64,000 nt of DNA, from assembly GCF_024125445.1 (NCBI RefSeq), contig NZ_JAMXWM010000001.1, forward strand, positions 62,001 through 126,000, in the 5' to 3' direction. Positions 36,036-44,882 of this stretch are shown here, piece by piece. Numbering within the stretch: the stretch's first letter is position 1; each line of letters begins with the position of its first letter. A program made the translations under genes and the position numbers. The notes under the pieces were generated by a model that made no database searches, was not told the origin of the DNA, and saw nothing but the letters and a program-made list of their open reading frames with translations. The DNA is from Sporolactobacillus shoreicorticis. GTDB taxonomy: Bacteria; Bacillota; Bacilli; Bacillales; Sporolactobacillaceae.

Positions 36036-37244
36036 GTGAGTCAAAAACCAAAAGCAGGTACTCAAGCCGTTTGGTCCGGTGAAAAAGAAGTGCTCGTACA
36101 TCATGCAACACAAGTTCCCGTCATTGTCAGTGTGGCTTATAACTACGACGACATGGACGAGTGGTATGACGTCGCTATCGGCAAGAAGCCAGGTCATATT
36201 TATGGACGTAATACCAATCCTACTGTTCAAGCGTTTGAAGATAAAGTCAAGACACTTGAAGGTGCAGATGACGCAACGAGTTTTTCTACCGGAATGGCGG
36301 CAATCAGCAATACGCTGTACACCTTCTTGACCCCCGGAGATCGTATTGTTTCGATTAAAGATACTTACGGCGGAACCAATAAACTTTTTACGGAATTTCT
36401 TCCGAAAATAGGCGTGGAAGTTGCTCTGTGCACAACAGGTGATCACGAAGCGATTGAGGAAGAGGTCGCTAAAGGATGCAAGATTTTATATCTGGAGACT
36501 CCGACAAATCCGACAGTTAAAATCACCGATATTGAACGGATGGCAAAAGCCGGACATGCGGCCGGCGCGTTGGTTGTTGTGGATAATACATTTGCGACAC
36601 CGATTAATCAGCATCCGCTCTCGTTAGGGGCCGACCTTGTTCTTCATAGTGCGACCAAGTTTCTCGGCGGACATGCCGACGCATTAGGCGGTGTCGTTTG
36701 CGGATCGCGTGAGCTTGTAGAACAGATCTATCATTACCGGGAAATTAACGGTGCATCGCTTGATCCTTGGGCTGCTTATCTACTCTTGCGCGGGATGAAA
36801 ACCTTAAAGCTTCGCGTGCTGCAGCAAGCGAAGAGTGCAATGGCTATTGCCAAACTTTTGCAAAAGCAGGAGTGGGTTGATGATGTCTTTTATCCGGGCC
36901 TTGAATCTCACACGAATTATGATATTGCTGAAAAACAGATGGACGGCTTTGGAGCGATGCTCAGTTTTTCACTCAAGGGGGGCATGGATTCGGTAAAAAT
37001 TCTGCTTCCTGCATTGAAGTATGCCAATCGCGCAGCAAACCTTGGCGCGGTTGAAACCACTTACGGCCCCGCGCGTACAACCAGCCATGTTGAGTGTACT
37101 GCCAAGGAACGAAAAGCGATGGGTATTCCCGACGGGCTGATTCGTATTTCTGTGGGTATTGAGGATACGGAAGATCTGGTCGCTGACTTGGAACAAGCTT
37201 TTGAGAAGCTTAATCAATCGCAATTATTAACCTTACAGGAGTGA
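36036..37244 (+). CDS. Cystathionine gamma-synthase family PLP enzyme inside the ectoine island
   Basis: A 402-residue fold type I PLP enzyme: YGRNTNPTVQAFEDK, ETPTNPTVKITDI, VVDNTFATPIN and HSATKFLGGHAD with Schiff-base Lys208. It starts at GTG with AAGGAGAG upstream, 18 bp after eutC, and its stop overlaps the amidohydrolase gene start (37241-37244), so it is firmly part of the operon. Known members perform gamma-replacement or gamma-elimination on homoserine derivatives, cystathionine or methionine. No such step belongs to the known ectoine pathway. Inference: it may act on 2,4-diaminobutyrate or an acetylated intermediate. A sulfur-amino-acid role is the conservative alternative. Confidence 0.8.
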   Translation: MSQKPKAGTQAVWSGEKEVLVHHATQVPVIVSVAYNYDDMDEWYDVAIGKKPGHIYGRNTNPTVQAFEDKVKTLEGADDATSFSTGMAAISNTLYTFLTPGDRIVSIKDTYGGTNKLFTEFLPKIGVEVALCTTGDHEAIEEEVAKGCKILYLETPTNPTVKITDIERMAKAGHAAGALVVVDNTFATPINQHPLSLGADLVLHSATKFLGGHADALGGVVCGSRELVEQIYHYREINGASLDPWAAYLLLRGMKTLKLRVLQQAKSAMAIAKLLQKQEWVDDVFYPGLESHTNYDIAEKQMDGFGAMLSFSLKGGMDSVKILLPALKYANRAANLGAVETTYGPARTTSHVECTAKERKAMGIPDGLIRISVGIEDTEDLVADLEQAFEKLNQSQLLTLQE

Positions 37245-38479
37245 ACGGCGTGATAGATTCCTGGGTATATAATCGGGCACAGGTATTATTTCCAAAAACA
37301 GTTTACTACCGGCGAACATTGCATGAGTATCCCGAACTGAGTTTTCATGAAGACGCAACAGCTGATTTTGTTGCAGATGAGCTGTCAAAAATTGAAGGCA
37401 TGGATGTTCAAAAAGGAATTGGACTGAAGAACGCGGTGATTGGAACGATTAGCGGTGGAAAAGGACCCGTTGTCGGCATACGCTCGGATATCGACGCCCT
37501 GCCGATTCATGAACAAAATGATTGTACCTATCGTTCACAGAATGTTGGCGTCATGCATGCGTGCGGTCATGATGCGCATATGTCGATTGCTCTGAGCGTT
37601 GCTCACCTGATTGGCGAGGCTTGGAAACTTGGAAATTTAAAGGGAACGGTTCGTTTTCTCTTCCAACCTGCCGAGGAAACGACCGATGAAACGGGAAAAA
37701 CAGGCGCGCAATACCTCATAGAGACCGGAGTACTTGATGATCTTGATGCTCTGTTTGCTTTGCATATGATGCCTCAGTACCCGTTAGGGGATGTATTGGT
37801 ACCAGACGGATATTGTACGGCAAATGTTGATGAATTCACAGTGAAAATTCAGGGAGCGGGCGGGCATGGAGCCTATCCGCATCTTGGAAAAGATCCAATC
37901 TGGATGCTGGGATCCGTGTTACAGACAATGCAGGGGATTGTTGCCAGAGAAATATCTCCACTCGAACCGGCTGTTGTCAGTGTTTGCCATGTGCATGCAG
38001 GTGAGGTGCAAACGAATAATGTGATTCCTTCTGAAGTGACACTTGGAGGCACCTTCAGAAGCTATTCACCTGATGTTCGTCAGCGTCTTGTTCAGCAGTT
38101 CGAGAATGTTTTGTCAATCGTTAAGCCGCTCGGGGGTACCTATTCATTGCAAGTCAATCATGGCGAACCATCTGTCTACAATCATCCGCAGCTCGCAGAT
38201 GTACTTCGATCGGTCATTGAGAACCAGCGATCAGATCTGCGAATTTTATCAGACACATTCGGGCTTGGCGGTGAAGACTTTGCCCATATGGCGAAAAAGG
38301 TTCCGTCAGCAATGTTTTTCCTCGGCTGCGCGAAGGATGACGGCATCAAGAGGGATCTGCATGCGCCAATCTTTGATCTCGATGAGCGCAGTCTATTGAC
38401 CGGTGTCACGGTGCTGACGGGGGCACTGCTGAATCTATGCAGTCATCCTGAACGGATTCCAAGTAAACAAGAACAATGA
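37241..38479 (+). CDS. M20 family amidohydrolase, candidate N-acetyl-diaminobutyrate deacetylase
   Basis: A 412-residue M20D amidohydrolase (IAA-amino-acid/hippurate hydrolase type). Metal site residues are visible in GIRSDIDALP, MHACGHDAHM (Cys and His), FQPAEETT and the final LGGEDFAHM; the dimerisation domain contains GAGGHGAYPH. It removes acyl groups from amino acids in the cytosol. The ectoine pathway needs a deacetylase for N-acetyl-2,4-diaminobutyrate; in Halomonas that is DoeB, from the unrelated AstE/aspartoacylase family. Here no DoeB-like gene exists and this gene is translationally coupled to the island, so it is the natural substitute. That function is inference. Confidence 0.78.
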   Translation: MNGVIDSWVYNRAQVLFPKTVYYRRTLHEYPELSFHEDATADFVADELSKIEGMDVQKGIGLKNAVIGTISGGKGPVVGIRSDIDALPIHEQNDCTYRSQNVGVMHACGHDAHMSIALSVAHLIGEAWKLGNLKGTVRFLFQPAEETTDETGKTGAQYLIETGVLDDLDALFALHMMPQYPLGDVLVPDGYCTANVDEFTVKIQGAGGHGAYPHLGKDPIWMLGSVLQTMQGIVAREISPLEPAVVSVCHVHAGEVQTNNVIPSEVTLGGTFRSYSPDVRQRLVQQFENVLSIVKPLGGTYSLQVNHGEPSVYNHPQLADVLRSVIENQRSDLRILSDTFGLGGEDFAHMAKKVPSAMFFLGCAKDDGIKRDLHAPIFDLDERSLLTGVTVLTGALLNLCSHPERIPSKQEQ

Positions 38480-38614
38480 ATAAGAAAGAATAATGATAAA
38501 GATCTTCTCTTAAGATCCAAGAGAATAATAGGAGGCGGCGGGAAACTGCTCTTTTTATAACTAGAATATATTGAATTTTAAATATATTATTACACTAAAG
38601 TAGGAGTGAATTGA

Positions 38615-39496
38615 ATGAAAAAGTGGGTAATGACAGTAATGATTGCTCTGTTGGTATTTGGTCTTGTCGGGTGCGGAAATTCGGGAAGCGAATCATCAAA
38701 TTCCGGTTCAAAGATGACAACTTTTGAAAAAGCGAAGAAATCCGGTCATATCACAGTCGGATTTGCCAATGAAAAACCTTACGCTTACGCGACTACAGAC
38801 GGGAAACTGGAAGGAGAAGCAGTGGAAGTGGCACGAGTGATTTTGAAAAGATTAGGCATCAAAGAAATGGATGGCGTGCTCACACAATTCGGTTCCTTGA
38901 TTCCAGGCTTGAAAGCCAATCGTTTTGACATGATTACCGCAGGAATGTACATTACACCGGAACGTGCGAAAGAAGTAGATTTTGCGAATCCGGATTACAG
39001 CATTGGCGAAGCAATCGCGGTTAAGAAAGGTAATCCTAAAAATATCAAAAGCTACGATGACATTAAAAAGAACAAGAATGTGACGATTGGTGTCATGGGC
39101 GGTGCGGCAGAAAGCAAATATCTTGAAGAATCCGGTGTAAGTAAAAAACAGATCAAGGTCTATTCGGATAATCCAAGTGCACTCTCCGCGCTTCAAGCCG
39201 GACGTGTCGATGTCATTACGATGACAGGTCCTTCTTTGAAATCGGTGCTCGACACTTCTAAAGCAAAAAATGTGGAAAAGGTTGAAGATTTTGTACAGCC
39301 GACCATCGACGGCAAAAGCATTCGAAGCTATGGTGCGACGGTATTCAGAAAGTCGGATGATGATTTCCGCAAGGCTTTTAATGAAGAACTGGAAAAGATG
39401 AAAAAGAATGGCGAGCTGCTTGAAATCTTAAAGAAATATGGTTTTACCGAAGATGAACTGCCCGGAGATGCAACCGTAGAAGAACTCATAAAATAA
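38615..39496 (+). CDS. ehuB: Ectoine/hydroxyectoine ABC transporter substrate-binding lipoprotein (EhuB-like)
   Basis: A 293-residue family 3 solute-binding protein. The signal peptide ends LVGC with lipid Cys20. The body shows VGFANEKPYAYAT, FGSLIPGLKANRFDMITAGMY-PERA and KKGNPKNIKSYDDI, which resemble EhuB of Sinorhizobium more than general amino-acid receptors. ATG follows TAGGAGTG. A 135-bp gap separates it from the amidohydrolase and a further 150-bp gap with a small hairpin follows, an arrangement that usually raises receptor over permease levels. Substrate inferred from the doeA/eutBC context. Confidence 0.8.
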   Translation: MKKWVMTVMIALLVFGLVGCGNSGSESSNSGSKMTTFEKAKKSGHITVGFANEKPYAYATTDGKLEGEAVEVARVILKRLGIKEMDGVLTQFGSLIPGLKANRFDMITAGMYITPERAKEVDFANPDYSIGEAIAVKKGNPKNIKSYDDIKKNKNVTIGVMGGAAESKYLEESGVSKKQIKVYSDNPSALSALQAGRVDVITMTGPSLKSVLDTSKAKNVEKVEDFVQPTIDGKSIRSYGATVFRKSDDDFRKAFNEELEKMKKNGELLEILKKYGFTEDELPGDATVEELIK

Positions 39497-39544
39497 TGGT
39501 TGCTCATCGATTGAGAAACAGAACAGACATTCAGATCGTTTTGG

Positions 39545-39563
39545 AGAGAGAAATTCTCTCTTT
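39545..39563 (+). terminator. Intercistronic hairpin between ehuB and ehuC
   Basis: AGAGAGAAATTCTCTCT folds on itself and is followed by TTCTTTCT; probably a partial terminator or 3'-end stabiliser for the binding-protein message. Confidence 0.5.
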
Positions 39564-39648
39564 CTTTCTATTTTCTGAGACGAACTGCCCGCCATTTGGA
39601 ACCAGACAAAAACGTTTTTTCAACTAAAAAAGGTAAGGAGTGAACAAA

Positions 39649-40296
39649 ATGGATGCAAACATGGCGATTTTTAACGGGTTGTTAAAAGGATTAGGTGTCA
39701 CCTTGCAAGTCTTGATTTACTCCGTCCTTTTAGCGCTGGTTTTATCTTTTATTATTGGTTTCATGAGCCTGAGCAAATGGAGGATTCCTCGATGGAGCGC
39801 AACTCTTTTTATCGAAGTATTTCGAGGAACCTCTTTACTCGTGCAGCTTTTCTGGCTGTATTTCAGTCTTCCTATTCTTGGAATCAGGCTTCCGGCGATG
39901 CTTGTGGGTGTTCTTGGGCTTGGTCTGAACTATGGGGCGTACGGGGCTGTAGTTGTCCGAACATCAATTAGAGCAGTTCCTAAAGGGCAGACTGAAGCCT
40001 CCATAGCCTTAAATATGTCACCTTATAGACGTATGCGATCAGTTATTTTACCGCAGGCCTTTTTGATCATGCTGCCGACATTTAGTAACCTGACTATTGA
40101 GTTGCTGAAAGGCACGTCACTCATATCGTTAGTCACATTGGCAGATTTAACGTTTCAAGCGTTAGCTCTTCGATCAGCAACAATGGAAACAACACAAATT
40201 TTTATTTATTTGTTGATCATTTATTTTATCATTGCCTATCCGATTACACTGGGCTTTCGTTGGCTTGAAAAAAAACAATCAGTGGGGAGGGGTTAA
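39649..40296 (+). CDS. ehuC: Amino-acid-type ABC transporter permease (EhuC-like)
   Basis: A 215-residue HisMQ-type permease with about five membrane segments; EVFRGTSLLVQLFWLYF and the loop TEASIALNMSPYRRMRSVILPQA (EAA-type contact to the ATPase) are diagnostic. ATG with TAAGGAG nine bases before it is preferred over a GTG three codons earlier. Forms the channel with the next gene, whose ATG is 3 bp beyond this stop. Confidence 0.85.
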   Translation: MDANMAIFNGLLKGLGVTLQVLIYSVLLALVLSFIIGFMSLSKWRIPRWSATLFIEVFRGTSLLVQLFWLYFSLPILGIRLPAMLVGVLGLGLNYGAYGAVVVRTSIRAVPKGQTEASIALNMSPYRRMRSVILPQAFLIMLPTFSNLTIELLKGTSLISLVTLADLTFQALALRSATMETTQIFIYLLIIYFIIAYPITLGFRWLEKKQSVGRG

Positions 40297-40299
40297 GCG

Positions 40300-41007
40300 A
40301 TGTGGAGCTGGGATTTTGCGATTTCTATCTTGCCGCAACTTCTTCAAGCAATGGTTGTCACGATTGAAGCAACAATTGTCGGTTTTATCGTTGCCACTGT
40401 ACTGGGGTTATTCTGGACAATCTGTCGTCGTTCTTCAATAAAACCACTAAAATTCGCGGTTGTTGCGATTGTTGAATTTGTTCGAAGCACGCCGCTGCTT
40501 GTACAGTTGTATTTTATCTTTTTTGTCTTTCCGACGTTTGGTATCACTTTGTCGCCTTTTTCAGCAGGTGTACTGGGACTCGGTCTCCATTACAGTACCT
40601 ATTTGACCGAGGTGTTTCGTACAGGAATTGATTCAATTCCGAAAGGTCAGTGGGAAGCGTCGACCGCACTCAATTTGTCAAAGATAAAAGTATGGACACA
40701 TGTGATTATGCCACAGGCAATTCCTCCGATCATTCCAATGCTCGGGAACTATTTTATCGTCATGTTTAAAGAAACGCCGCTGCTTTCGGCGATATCCATT
40801 GTGGAAATGGTTCAAGCTGCCCAAATCATTGGTTCCAATTCATTCCGATATGTGGAGGCATTTACTGATGTAGGTGTGATTTTCCTACTGCTCAGCTATC
40901 CTGCCTCGCTGCTGTTTCAATATACGGAGAGACGGATTCAGCATCGATTTGATCTCTCAGTGAAAGCATCTAAAATTGAGGAGGATCACTATGCCACGAA
41001 CAAGTGA
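40300..41007 (+). CDS. ehuD: Amino-acid-type ABC transporter permease (EhuD-like)
   Basis: A 235-residue HisMQ-type permease: VEFVRSTPLLVQLYFIFF and GQWEASTALNLSKIKVWTHVIMPQA. It is the partner of the preceding permease; two different permeases plus one ATPase and one receptor is the EhuABCD composition. The ATPase gene starts 17 bp before this gene ends. Confidence 0.85.
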   Translation: MWSWDFAISILPQLLQAMVVTIEATIVGFIVATVLGLFWTICRRSSIKPLKFAVVAIVEFVRSTPLLVQLYFIFFVFPTFGITLSPFSAGVLGLGLHYSTYLTEVFRTGIDSIPKGQWEASTALNLSKIKVWTHVIMPQAIPPIIPMLGNYFIVMFKETPLLSAISIVEMVQAAQIIGSNSFRYVEAFTDVGVIFLLLSYPASLLFQYTERRIQHRFDLSVKASKIEEDHYATNK

Positions 41008-41800
41008 CGCAAGTCTATTAAATCAAGAACCCTATGTGAAGTATCGAAACATTGGTATGAAATTTGGTGACACAGAAGTCATGAAAGGGATCAATTTTGA
41101 TATATTATCTGGTGAAAAAGTTGCCATGATCGGTCCCAGTGGTTCGGGAAAGACAACATTGGCACGGATGCTGATGACCCTTGAAAAGCCGACAGAGGGA
41201 ACCATTGAAATTGGGGGGAAACTTTTATGGCATCGTCGCGCGAATGGCAAGCTTGTTGACGCCAATCTTAAACATTTACGCCAGGTTCGTGGCCAGATCG
41301 GCATGGTTTTTCAGCAGTATAACTTGTTCCCACATATGACCATACTCCGAAATGTGATGGAAGCCCAGGTTCATGTACTGGGATTGACAAAAAAAGAAGC
41401 GGAAGATCGGGCACGTAAAATTCTAAAGAAAGTGGGGCTTGAGCATAAATGTGATGCCTATCCGGCACAATTATCCGGAGGACAGCAGCAACGGGTGGCA
41501 ATGGCGCGTGCCGTTGTGATGAAACCAAAAATAATGTTGTTTGATGAAGTGACTTCCGCCCTTGACCCTGAACTTGTAGGTGAAGTACTGGAGGTAATTC
41601 GTGAAATTGCTGAAGAGGATGAAATGGCAATGCTGCTGATTACCCATGAAATGGCATTCGCACGAGATATCGCTGATCGTGTGGTCTTCATGGCAGACGG
41701 TCAGATTATCGAACAAGGACCGCCGGAACAAATTTTTAACTACCCTCAGCATCAGCGTACAAAAAATTTTCTTAGCCGCTTTTCAACGGAATTTCACTGA
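40991..41800 (+). CDS. ehuA: Amino-acid-type ABC transporter ATP-binding protein (EhuA-like)
   Basis: A 269-residue polar-amino-acid ATPase: Walker A GPSGSGKTT, Q-loop FQQYNLFPHMT, signature LSGGQQQRVAMARA, Walker B IMLFDEVTSALDPE and H-loop THEMAFARD. The ATG at 40991 has GAGGAGG seven bases upstream and lies inside the end of the ehuD-like gene. It is the last gene of the island. Confidence 0.87.
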   Translation: MPRTSDASLLNQEPYVKYRNIGMKFGDTEVMKGINFDILSGEKVAMIGPSGSGKTTLARMLMTLEKPTEGTIEIGGKLLWHRRANGKLVDANLKHLRQVRGQIGMVFQQYNLFPHMTILRNVMEAQVHVLGLTKKEAEDRARKILKKVGLEHKCDAYPAQLSGGQQQRVAMARAVVMKPKIMLFDEVTSALDPELVGEVLEVIREIAEEDEMAMLLITHEMAFARDIADRVVFMADGQIIEQGPPEQIFNYPQHQRTKNFLSRFSTEFH

Positions 41801-41886
41801 AGGCGGTCATTCGTGCTCGAATCTTGTGTTCATTCATTTGAATCAACCAAAAGGTGGCCGGTCGTTAGTGAAACAACAAATGAGCT

Positions 41887-41904
41887 AATGACCAGTCATT
41901 TTTT
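41887..41904 (+). terminator. Probable terminator of the ectoine island
   Basis: AATGAC-CA-GTCATT followed by TTTT; a short stem, so only moderately convincing. Confidence 0.4.
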
Positions 41905-42624
41905 GATTGATTAATAAATGTATGTAAATTATTTAAGTTGGCGGTTAAATTTAGGATTGCTGTATAAACAATCAATTACAATGAATGGGGAACCTTGTGC
42001 TTTACAATTGGAGGACAAGGGAAGGCAAACACTTCACGATCTTCCCCTAGATTTCTTTCAAATGCTAGATTAATTGAATTGGTTACCATCTGTATGTTCC
42101 CATTTTTAGGGGAAAAGGCAGAAGTTTGATACACATTTAAAATGGCCTGGTAGAGAACGTATGCTTGATCAGGTCTGCATGATCAAGGGGCATAACTGAA
42201 ATCATAAAAAAACCGTCCTGCTTCCACAATTATAGACGGATTCTTCTTTTTATCTAATTGTATCAAGACCAACATTGCAGACAGAAGTGACTATCGGTCA
42301 TGTGATAGATTCACTTCGTTTAGTCTAGGCGGAGGTCCGAAGTTTAGCGGATTTTTATTCGAGTGCTTGAAAAATAAGGGGTTACTAATGCTTTGGTCAT
42401 TATTATTTTTCTTGCCTGATCTGCAAAGTGAAGATGACGCGATCCAATTTGTTCATTACGACAATGTTGGATGTGGGAATTTAAATTGTGCCATGAAATT
42501 GCTGGCATATCAGTGAATCAGTCCCTATGGTTCACCAAAAAGGTTATACATTATCGATTGCTCGATAACAATTTTAATCCCTTCGCAAAAGGTATGCATT
42601 ATTACGACACAGGGGGCCGCTTAC
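41905..42624. other. Non-coding interval between ectoine island and XRE/peptide region
   Basis: About 700 bases with no recognisable gene. It holds one weak hairpin (42206-42251, ACCGTC..GACGGAT then TTCTTCTTTTT) that may be a degenerate terminator. Confidence 0.35.
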
Positions 42625-43017
42625 TTATTTGTGAAATGTTTTAAGCTCATCCTGAAAAAACGTCCAGTATCGATTTAATGCAGCAAGGTTTTTCTCAGGA
42701 TCTGTAATCAATTGATCAATAAGATTAGGGTATTTCTTTAACTCTGTCAATAGTTTTATATCATCTGCTGACAGATCTAAGTTATTGATTTTATAAGAAC
42801 TTGAATGCTTTCTGACATTAGTTTGCCCCATTAAATAGTCCGCACTGGCATCAAACAATACAGATAAGGTCAGCAATGTTTCCAGTGAAGGTTCGTTTCT
42901 TCCCTGCTCGTAGTAACCATAAGCACTTGTGCTTATGCGAAGCTTCTTTGCCACATCTTCCTGCTTCAGATTCGCTTCTTCTCTTAATTTTTTTAATCGA
43001 TCAGAAAAAGTAGCCAA
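42625..43017 (-). CDS. XRE-family transcriptional regulator
   Basis: About 130 residues. The N-terminal Cro/C1 HTH reads FSDRLKKLREEANLKQEDVAKKL, then STSAYGYYEQGRNEPSLETL; the C-terminal half is a short helical tail. The TTG at 43015-43017 is chosen because AAGGGGTG lies eight bases upstream and the HTH family normally begins here; the frame is open for 31 codons further upstream, but these are hydrophobic and atypical. It is divergent from the peptide transporter operon, with palindromes in between, so it probably controls that operon. Confidence 0.8.
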   Translation of the reverse strand: MATFSDRLKKLREEANLKQEDVAKKLRISTSAYGYYEQGRNEPSLETLLTLSVLFDASADYLMGQTNVRKHSSSYKINNLDLSADDIKLLTELKKYPNLIDQLITDPEKNLAALNRYWTFFQDELKTFHK

Positions 43018-43101
43018 CAGGCAACACCCCTTATTAATGCGGAAATTATACAATAAGAACTTGTGAAATAATAAAAATACAATAAAAAGTCTGGAAAAAC
43101 A

Positions 43102-43153
43102 TTTACACACAACATAATGTTGTATATAATAATTTTTGTAAGCAAAACTTACA
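43102..43153 (+). promoter_or_regulatory. SigA promoter of the peptide transporter operon with two palindromic operators
   Basis: TTTACA (43102-43107), 17-base spacer, TATAAT (43125-43130). The spacer contains the perfect palindrome CAACATAATGTTG (43110-43122). Just after the expected start point, TGTAAG-CAAAA-CTTACA (43137-43153) is a second perfect inverted repeat. Both positions suit repression by the divergent XRE protein. Confidence 0.7.
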
Positions 43154-43285
43154 TAAATTGATTCGACCTTTTTAACAAAATACAGATAAAAGTCAGGAGA
43201 TGATAAATTGTTGATAGCGATTCAAATATGTTCTGAAGTCTGACTATTCTAAATTAAAAATGATACTTGGGAGGATAATCAAAAA

Positions 43286-44830
43286 ATGGCTATGCGCAAA
43301 AAGAAAAAAGGCTCGTCGCTGTTGTTAATCATTGTCGCCATGCTAATGGTGCTTACTTCAGCATGCTCATCAAATCCAAAATCAGGAATTTCTTTAAAAA
43401 ACAAGCAATTATCTATTGCTCTTCAATCTGATGCAACTACATTATTGGCTAATACGGATGTAAACTCAGCTACCGATGTTCAGATCCGTAATATCTATGA
43501 TCCACTAATCAAGAGAGATGCAAAAACAGGTGAATTCAAACCATGGCTGGCGACAAAATGGAAAAGTGTCAATCCAAATACATGGGAGTTCTCGTTAAGA
43601 AAAGGGGTTAAGTTTCAGAACGGACAGCCATTTAATGCAGAAGCTGTAAAGGGAAGCGTTGACTACATTCTTGATAAAGCCAATAAATCCGCTTATTTAT
43701 CAAGATGGGCTGCAATTAAAGAAGTTAAAGTCGTAAATGATTACACCGTGCAAATTATCACCTCAACCCCATACCCTACTTTTCTGCATCGTATCGCTGA
43801 TGACCTTCTCGTTATGGAGCCTGATTATTTAAAAAAAGTCGGTTTGAAGAAAGCAGCAGTTGCTCCGATCGGTACGGGACCTTATAAGCTGAAAGAATGG
43901 AAAAGAAATCAATATCTGAATTTGACAGCAAATAATCAGTATTGGGCAGGAAAACCTAAAGTCAAAAAAGTTGAGTTCCGCTATATCCCTGAGTTCAGCA
44001 GCCGTATGGCAAGCTTTTTGAACGGTGAAATTGACTTGTTTGATAATGTTCCCGTTGATTCTGTTAAACAGGTTAAAGAGTCATCAACAGGGAAAATAGA
44101 ACAGGTTAAATCAGCACGTGTGGATTACTTGGCTTTAAATACATTCAGCAACGGACCGATGAAGAATCAGAAAGTAAGGCAAGCCATTAATTATGCGGTG
44201 GATGTGCCTAGTCTCTTAAGAACTCAATTAAATGGATACGGGGTTCAGATCACGGGATCGCTCGCGAAAAACAATCAGGATTATGTAGCAACCAAAGGAT
44301 ATACTTATGATTCTAAGAAAGCGATTAGTTTATTGAAGGAGGCCGGATATGATCCCCAAAAAATGACTCTGACTCTTGATACGCCGACCGGAAGATATCC
44401 GATGGATAAGCAAGTTTCTCAGGCAATCGCTGCCCAGTTGGGGAAAATAGGAATTAAAGTGAATGTTCATGTTAATGAGTGGGGGGCTCATTTGGCGAAA
44501 ATAACGCAGCACCGTGCGGGCGATATGTTCTTTTTAGGCTGGGGTCCCTCATATGAAGGGCAGACGACCATTCAAAACCTATTTACCAAAAACGCCCCGT
44601 ATAGTGGATTCTATGATCCAAAGGTTGAATCAGCAATCAATAAGGCCATTCCATTATTTAAAGAGTCAGAAAGAAAAAAGGCCTTTGGCAAGGTTGAGCA
44701 AATGCTGGTTGATAAGGCAGCATGGGTTCCGCTGTGGCAACAAGAAAACATTTATGCGGTCAACAACAGTCTGAACTTCACACCGCGAACCGATGAAACA
44801 TTACAAATTTTCGATATGAGCTGGAAATAA
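43286..44830 (+). CDS. Peptide ABC transporter substrate-binding lipoprotein (DppE/OppA family)
   Basis: A 514-residue family 5 solute-binding protein. The signal peptide ends LTSAC with Cys27. RNIYDPLIKRDAKTGEFKPWLATKW and FSLRKGVKFQNGQPFNAEAVK are the usual N-terminal family landmarks; the ending VPLWQQENIYAVNN is also typical. It binds oligopeptides, dipeptides or glutathione-like compounds outside the membrane. ATG follows GGGAGG. First of seven co-directional genes. Confidence 0.87.
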   Translation: MAMRKKKKGSSLLLIIVAMLMVLTSACSSNPKSGISLKNKQLSIALQSDATTLLANTDVNSATDVQIRNIYDPLIKRDAKTGEFKPWLATKWKSVNPNTWEFSLRKGVKFQNGQPFNAEAVKGSVDYILDKANKSAYLSRWAAIKEVKVVNDYTVQIITSTPYPTFLHRIADDLLVMEPDYLKKVGLKKAAVAPIGTGPYKLKEWKRNQYLNLTANNQYWAGKPKVKKVEFRYIPEFSSRMASFLNGEIDLFDNVPVDSVKQVKESSTGKIEQVKSARVDYLALNTFSNGPMKNQKVRQAINYAVDVPSLLRTQLNGYGVQITGSLAKNNQDYVATKGYTYDSKKAISLLKEAGYDPQKMTLTLDTPTGRYPMDKQVSQAIAAQLGKIGIKVNVHVNEWGAHLAKITQHRAGDMFFLGWGPSYEGQTTIQNLFTKNAPYSGFYDPKVESAINKAIPLFKESERKKAFGKVEQMLVDKAAWVPLWQQENIYAVNNSLNFTPRTDETLQIFDMSWK

Positions 44831-44882
44831 AAAAGCAAGGAACGTAGTACGTCATATCGGTTGTTAAGAAAGGAGGAACAAT

